This document shows, piece by piece, positions 30,103 to 33,823 of a DNA stretch of 33,823 bases. Position 1 is the stretch's first letter. Every line of letters begins with the position of its first letter. The position numbers were made by a program, and so were the translations under genes. The stretch is from Candidatus Aenigmatarchaeota archaeon (GTDB taxonomy: Archaea; Aenigmatarchaeota; Aenigmatarchaeia; QMZP01): positions 1 through 33,823 of the forward strand of contig JADHYO010000005.1 of NCBI GenBank assembly GCA_016782405.1. Reading direction: 5' to 3'. Under the pieces are notes generated by a model. It searched no databases, was not told the origin of the DNA, and saw nothing but the letters and a program-made list of their open reading frames with translations.

Positions 30103-31401
30103 ATGGGAGCTGAACATCACTACAAACTCAAGAGGGAGTTGGGTCTTTGGGAGATTTCCCTTTCCGGGATTGGGATTATCCTAGGGGCAGGGATTTATGC
30201 TTTGATTGGGAAGGCTGCTGGACTGGCTGGGAACGGGGTGTGGATGGCGTTCCTGCTCGCGGCTATGCTGGCTGCGCTTACAGGCTTGAGCTATGCTGAA
30301 CTTTCCTCCCTTTTCCCGAAGTCCGGAGCTGAGTATGTTTATACCCGCAAGTCATTTGGGGCCTGGGTAGCCTTTTTGGTTGGGTGGATGGTGATTTTTG
30401 CTGGTGTGATTGGGGCTGCTGCTGTTGCCCTGGGATTTGCTGGCTACTTTGCTGCGCTTTTTGCGACGCCGGTCATACCTGCTGCGTTGCTGCTTATAAT
30501 TGGGCTTTCTTTTGTTATTTTATGGGGCATTAAACAATCTGCTCGCATCGCTGTTGCCTTCACGTTGATCGAGGCTGCAGGTCTTTTCTTTATTATTGCA
30601 ATAGGGATTCCGCATTTCGGGAGTGTTAACCTTCTTGAGGTTCCGCCCATTACCAGTCTTTTTTCAGCTGCAGCGCTGATTTTCTTTGCGTTTATTGGTT
30701 TTGAGGAAATGGTTCGTTTGTCAGAGGAGACAAAGAACCCACAGAAAACAATGCCCCGCGCACTTCTTATTGCGATTGTTTCAACAACCATTATCTATAT
30801 TCTGGTTGCTATTTCTGCGGTTTCCATACTTAGCCCTGCAGAGCTGGCAGTCTCTGCCTCGCCAGTTGCAGACGTGGCTTCTGCAGCTATTGGTGCTGAC
30901 GCGTTCCTGTTGATTTCTGTTATTGCATTGTTCTCGACCACCAATACGGTTTTGCTGATGCTTCTTGCTTCCTCCAGGATAACATATGGCATTGCCAGGG
31001 ATCGCTGCCTCCCCTCTTTTCTGGGGAGGGTTCATCCAAAAAGAAGGACCCCGCATTTTGCAATCCTTCTGGTGATGATTCTTTCCCTAATTGTGGTGTT
31101 GGCAGGGGACATCACCCTGATTGCCAATGTTACGAATTTCACAATCTACATCACATTCATTGTTATCAACCTTTCTGTCATAGCTTTGCGGTACAAAAGT
31201 CCTGGCAAGCGCAAGTTTAAGGTTCCGCTCAGCATTGGACGGTTTCCCCTGCTCCCGTTGCTGGGGGCAATCACTTCAGGGGTGATGCTTTTCTCTCTTG
31301 GGCTTGATATTCTCCTTTACGGTGTGGTTTTGCTGGTGGTGGGGTGGATCTTCTATAAAGTAATAAGTAGGAAGGGGATGTGCAAACTTAAGGGGCGCTA
31401 G
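30103..31401 (+). CDS. APC-superfamily amino acid permease
   Basis: 432 residues with about 12 membrane segments, typical of APC transporters. The first helix carries the substrate-binding GIGIILGAGIYALIG; helix 6 has LIFFAFIGFEEMVRLSEETKNP, and SSRITYGIARDRCLP marks the loop before the later helices. It should import amino acids or related amines with H+ or Na+, or exchange them. Specific substrate cannot be stated. Divergent from the thioredoxin gene with 59 bases between the start codons. Confidence 0.92.
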   Translation: MGAEHHYKLKRELGLWEISLSGIGIILGAGIYALIGKAAGLAGNGVWMAFLLAAMLAALTGLSYAELSSLFPKSGAEYVYTRKSFGAWVAFLVGWMVIFAGVIGAAAVALGFAGYFAALFATPVIPAALLLIIGLSFVILWGIKQSARIAVAFTLIEAAGLFFIIAIGIPHFGSVNLLEVPPITSLFSAAALIFFAFIGFEEMVRLSEETKNPQKTMPRALLIAIVSTTIIYILVAISAVSILSPAELAVSASPVADVASAAIGADAFLLISVIALFSTTNTVLLMLLASSRITYGIARDRCLPSFLGRVHPKRRTPHFAILLVMILSLIVVLAGDITLIANVTNFTIYITFIVINLSVIALRYKSPGKRKFKVPLSIGRFPLLPLLGAITSGVMLFSLGLDILLYGVVLLVVGWIFYKVISRKGMCKLKGR

Positions 31402-31436
31402 AGCGATATTTAAAAGCCCGGAATCGCATTATCTTT

Positions 31437-31829
31437 ATGAAGAAACATCTGGGTGAGGTTCTGGATAAAGCGAAGATGGGCAAAGTGAAGAAAGACAATG
31501 ATATTGTAGCTGTGAGTGTTTTCGGTAGTTTTGCGAGAAATGAAAAGTACAGGGACATAGATGTGTGTCTGTTTTTAAAGCCTGGAATGTCCAGAGGGAA
31601 GATGTCCAAAAAAAGACTGGCTTATATGGCTGCATTGGGGGGGAAGCTTGATATCCACATTTTCCAGCAGATGCCGCTCCCCCTCAAACACAGAATTTTG
31701 AAAGAGGGCAAGGTAATTTATTGCTCAGACGAAGGCGCATTCTATGATATGGCTTATCTAACTGCCAAAGAATTTGAAGATTTCAAGCATATTTACAAGG
31801 GTTACTTGGAGGCTGTTAAGTATGCTTGA
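31437..31829 (+). CDS. MNT-family nucleotidyltransferase, antitoxin of a HEPN-MNT pair
   Basis: 130 residues with the minimal nucleotidyltransferase core: VSVFGSFARNEKYRDIDVCLF carries the GS motif and the D-x-D metal pair, and KLDIHIF the third acidic residue. In HEPN-MNT modules this enzyme AMPylates the HEPN RNase and silences it. Its last eight bases overlap the start of the HEPN gene. The order MNT then HEPN is one of the usual ones. TATA-like TATTTAAAAG lies about 20-30 bases before the ATG. Confidence 0.88.
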   Translation: MKKHLGEVLDKAKMGKVKKDNDIVAVSVFGSFARNEKYRDIDVCLFLKPGMSRGKMSKKRLAYMAALGGKLDIHIFQQMPLPLKHRILKEGKVIYCSDEGAFYDMAYLTAKEFEDFKHIYKGYLEAVKYA

Positions 31830-32238
31830 TGAAGAGAGGATTCTGTCCAAGATAGATGAGATTAACTCATATTTGGAGGAGATGAAGGATTTCATTCCAA
31901 AAAGTTTTGAGGACTATATGAATTCCAGTGAAAACAGAAGGGTTTGCGAGAGGCTTCTTCAAATATCAATAGAGTGTGTCATAGACATATGCAGCCTGAT
32001 GGTGAAGGGATTAAAGCTCGGCGCCCCCTCTGATGAGGATGATTTGTTCCAAAAACTGAAAAGGAAAAAAATAGTTTCCAGCAAAACACTGGGGCTGTTG
32101 AAAGGCATGAAAGGCTTCAGGAACATTCTTGTGCATAGGTATGCTGAGGTGGATGATGAGCTGGTTTTTCAGTTTCTCAAAAGCAATCTTGGGGATTTCT
32201 CAGCATTCAAAAAGGAGATTCTGAATTCGTTGAAATAG
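31822..32238 (+). CDS. HEPN-domain RNase (HepT/DUF86), toxin
   Basis: 138 residues from ATG 31822, which overlaps the MNT stop; a longer frame opens upstream inside the MNT gene but does not fit the family. Four-helix HEPN fold with the catalytic R-x4-6-H motif in FRNILVHRY, the DUF86 form where Tyr is the AMPylation target. Earlier CVIDICSLMVKG and KTLGLLKGMKG helices are typical. HepT dimers cleave RNA when not modified by MNT. Confidence 0.9.
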   Translation: MLDEERILSKIDEINSYLEEMKDFIPKSFEDYMNSSENRRVCERLLQISIECVIDICSLMVKGLKLGAPSDEDDLFQKLKRKKIVSSKTLGLLKGMKGFRNILVHRYAEVDDELVFQFLKSNLGDFSAFKKEILNSLK

Positions 32239-32288
32239 GATTGATGTGGCAAAATTTGCTTTATATTCCTCAGGAAAGAATATCAATC

Positions 32289-32432
32289 ATGGCTAAATGC
32301 ATTGTTTGCGGGAAGGAAGCTAAGAAACCAATTTTCAAGAAAGGGGTTTTTTTCTGCTCCCGTGCCTGCGAAAAAAAAGCTGGGGACCTGAAGATACGTT
32401 GCAAAGGGAATGTGTGCACGCTCAAGGGCTGA
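32289..32432 (+). CDS. Small zinc-binding protein
   Basis: 47 residues from ATG 32289. Two cysteine pairs, KCIVCGK and FFCSRACEKK, make one treble-clef-like zinc site; two more cysteines lie near the C-terminus (IRCKGNVCTLKG). This resembles MYM- or TRASH-like metal-binding fingers, which occur in archaeal metal sensors and chaperones, but it is too short to assign. It is rich in Lys. A longer in-frame opening at 32241 is unlikely since TATA-like TTTATATT lies between. Confidence 0.7.
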   Translation: MAKCIVCGKEAKKPIFKKGVFFCSRACEKKAGDLKIRCKGNVCTLKG

Positions 32433-32470
32433 TAGATCAATAATTTAAATAATGGAATTATACTATTTTC

Positions 32471-32650
32471 ATGGATGGAAAAGGTTTGATAGGGAAGCAG
32501 GAAATAGAATTGATAGCTCAAACAAGGAACTTACTGGACGAGTTATTGGAGACTTTGGACATAATTAACGACAAGGAAACAATGATAAAACTAAAGGAAG
32601 CAAAAGACGATGTGAAAAAAGGCAGATTGCATGGCTTTGACGAATTATGA
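32471..32650 (+). CDS. Small antitoxin of the second RelE-type pair
   Basis: 59 residues, ATG at 32471. N-terminal helix IGKQEIELIAQTRNLLDELLETLDI, then KETMIKLKEAKDDVKKGRL and the ending HGFDEL. The KEAK-D-VKKGRLxxFDEL tail is a common feature of archaeal antitoxins paired with RelE/YafQ-like toxins. Its last 20 bases overlap the toxin gene in another frame. TATA-like AATTTAAATAATG lies about 20-30 bases upstream. Confidence 0.85.
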   Translation: MDGKGLIGKQEIELIAQTRNLLDELLETLDIINDKETMIKLKEAKDDVKKGRLHGFDEL

Positions 32651-32900
32651 TTTGGTTGTTACTAAAACATTCAAGAAATATTTCAATTCTCTAGATTCTG
32701 ATATCAAGGATAGAATAAAGTCACATATAATACATATCGAAGAAGACCCATATACAGGTAAACACCTTCATGGAAATCTTAAAGGGTTATATAGTTTTAG
32801 AGTTGGCAAATATCGGGTTATATATTCTATAGAAGAAAGACCAAAAAGAATAGTTCTATATTTTGTTGGTCATAGGAAGGGAATTTATGACAAATTATGA
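32631..32900 (+). CDS. RelE/YafQ-like toxin (second pair)
   Basis: 89 residues with the RelE signature: VVTKTFKKYFNSLDSDIKDRIKSHI, then HLHGNLKGLYSFRVGKYRVIYSIEE, then IVLYFVGHRKGIYDKL with the near-C-terminal basic His-Arg-Lys. The YSFRVGKYRVIY strand is diagnostic. It should cleave ribosome-bound mRNA. Distinct from the RelE at 26636, which has only general similarity, so the pairs were acquired or diverged independently. Confidence 0.93.
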   Translation: MALTNYDLVVTKTFKKYFNSLDSDIKDRIKSHIIHIEEDPYTGKHLHGNLKGLYSFRVGKYRVIYSIEERPKRIVLYFVGHRKGIYDKL

Positions 32901-32916
32901 GAAATAAAAGAGGGAA

Positions 32917-33741
32917 TTAGGCAGCAGCAAGTGCCTCTTCAATAATTGTCTTAAAGCCTTTCTCTCCACCAAAGTCCTCGAATGGTAATGCCCCTACGAC
33001 AAGCTCTCCTTTACCGTCTGAAGGCCCAATCACAAAGCTTGGTGTTCCTGAGACTCCTGCTGCGCTGCCAGCTGCGAAGTCATTTTCAACCTCGCTTGTG
33101 AATTTGCCTGAGTCAAGGCAGTTGTTAAACTTCTCAGTGTCAAGCCCAATCTCTCCGGCCCACTTCTTGTAATTGTCTGTTGATAGGGATTCTTGGTTTT
33201 CATAGAGCATGTCATGCATTTCCCAGTACTTGTCCTGCTCCCCTGCGCACTCTGCTGCCTCAGCTGCTGACTGGGCCTGTGGGTGGAAACTTAGCGGGAA
33301 GTCCCTGTAAATAAGTTTCACTTTGCCTGTATCAATATATTTCTCAGTTATCTCTGGGAGTGTTTGTGAATAGAATCTGGCGCAGAATGAGCACTGGAAA
33401 TCAGAAAATTCCACAATCGTGACCGGTGCATCTGCATTCCCTTTCATAGCGTCATCGTCAAGAAGGCCTGACATTTCAATTGCTCCTAGGGAGGGCTGAG
33501 GTTCAGTAGGCTCTTGCTTTTCAACTTCTTTCACAGCCTCGCCTGTGAGCGGAAGACCTGCTAGTGAAACCCCAGCATAGCTGCCTATTAGGGCTGCTAC
33601 AAAAACAACAATGAATATCTTGCCTAGGCCTGTCGATTTGTGCTTGTGAGCAGATTCTACTGGTTTGTGAACATGTTTTTCTACTGGTTTATGTGTTGGC
33701 TGCTCTTCTTTCGGGGTTTCGTGGCTAGATTCCTCGGTCAT
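32917..33741 (-). CDS. DsbA-family disulphide oxidoreductase, membrane-anchored
   Basis: 274 residues from ATG 33741; a TTG at 33759 is possible but the TATA (TATTTAAATG, 33761-33771) about 20-30 bases upstream fits a leaderless ATG. A cytoplasmic His/Lys-rich stretch (KPVEKHVHKPVESAHKHK) precedes one membrane helix (about 40-62); outside lies a Thioredoxin_4/DsbA domain: VTIVEFSDFQCSFCARF with redox pair CSFC, a helical insert with AAEAAECAGEQDKYWEMHDMLY, and a cis-proline VSGTPSFVIG. It probably oxidises thiols of exported proteins. The thioredoxin-fold protein at 29615 may be its recycling partner. Confidence 0.93.
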   Translation of the reverse strand: MTEESSHETPKEEQPTHKPVEKHVHKPVESAHKHKSTGLGKIFIVVFVAALIGSYAGVSLAGLPLTGEAVKEVEKQEPTEPQPSLGAIEMSGLLDDDAMKGNADAPVTIVEFSDFQCSFCARFYSQTLPEITEKYIDTGKVKLIYRDFPLSFHPQAQSAAEAAECAGEQDKYWEMHDMLYENQESLSTDNYKKWAGEIGLDTEKFNNCLDSGKFTSEVENDFAAGSAAGVSGTPSFVIGPSDGKGELVVGALPFEDFGGEKGFKTIIEEALAAA

Positions 33742-33823
33742 AGTGATTCTTTCCTCCAAGCATTTAAATACTTTAATCTGGGCAGCGGCGGCCTGGTATT
33801 GGCACTTTTATATTCTCAGGGGG

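Noticed and set aside
30664-30690. Second copy of the leader hairpin seen at 23101
   Set aside because: It encodes a conserved Ala-rich membrane helix of the permease; the similarity is probably due to alanine codons.
1-33823. tRNA, rRNA, CRISPR arrays, insertion sequences
   Set aside because: I scanned the intergenic gaps for cloverleaf ends, T-loop sequence, spaced repeats and terminal inverted repeats with transposase and found none; most gaps are under 120 bases.

Overview
This window is archaeal chromosome. It carries archaeal forms of RNA polymerase subunit N, the DnaG-type Toprim protein, translation factor aIF2-beta, FtsZ, RtcB and archease. Many genes have a TATA box about 20-30 bases before the start codon, as in leaderless archaeal mRNAs; others have a clear GGAGG-type ribosome binding site. 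Genes are short, dense and on both strands, and there are many small toxin-antitoxin pairs. This would fit a DPANN-type or small euryarchaeal genome, but I cannot place the lineage from this window alone. I see no tRNA, rRNA, CRISPR array or insertion sequence.

Layout. 1-2351: a COG1964/tetraether-synthase-type radical SAM protein behind a tandem palindrome, then a single-cluster ferredoxin lacking one cysteine ligand. 2413-2987: DUF2283 with a RelE/colicin-like nuclease. 2997-7366: endonuclease IV-like protein, leucyl aminopeptidase, CorA, MazG and a CPBP membrane protease. 7347-8050 (minus): a conserved protein and a DUF59/MIP18 iron-sulphur assembly factor. 8086-12751 (minus): RNA-processing and translation genes: rtcB, a LAGLIDADG endonuclease, an orphan gene, trmO, archease and aIF2-beta. 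13039-16206: ftsZ, rhomboid protease, acyl-CoA synthetase (ADP-forming) beta subunit, anchored orphan. 16308-18076 (minus): HicBA and a class III aminotransferase/racemase. 18137-21264: surface beta-helix protein, winged-helix regulator, orphan, rpoN. 21265-22810 (minus): dnaG and a Toprim protein. 23175-24796: two tandem helical-repeat paralogues of opposite charge and a small beta protein. 24882-26337 (minus): four-CBS protein and an ITPase. 26442-33741: RelBE, a Ca2+-type P-ATPase, a thioredoxin-fold protein, an APC permease, MNT-HEPN, a zinc protein, a second RelBE and a DsbA-like protein.

The most striking observation is in rtcB. The RNA ligase gene is interrupted, exactly between the codons of its conserved DGH and GYGFPIGG motifs, by 30 extra bases with an in-frame TAG. 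The reading frame is the same on both sides. The insert folds with its flanks into something close to an archaeal bulge-helix-bulge: two 3-base bulges flank a 4-pair central helix with one mismatch. Cutting both bulges at the canonical position removes exactly 30 bases and restores DGH-S-GYGFPIGG, the residue eukaryotic RTCB has there. A LAGLIDADG endonuclease gene lies immediately upstream, and its last codons form the rtcB ribosome binding site. RtcB is the ligase that joins exons at such introns, so this would be a ligase whose own mRNA needs it: a possible autoregulatory loop and collaborative-homing element. A disrupted gene, ribosomal bypassing or an assembly error remain possible.

Other points of interest are five toxin-antitoxin modules in 34 kb, a palindrome-rich ftsZ upstream region, the oppositely charged paralogue pair with a long leader, and an extracytoplasmic thiol-disulphide pair.
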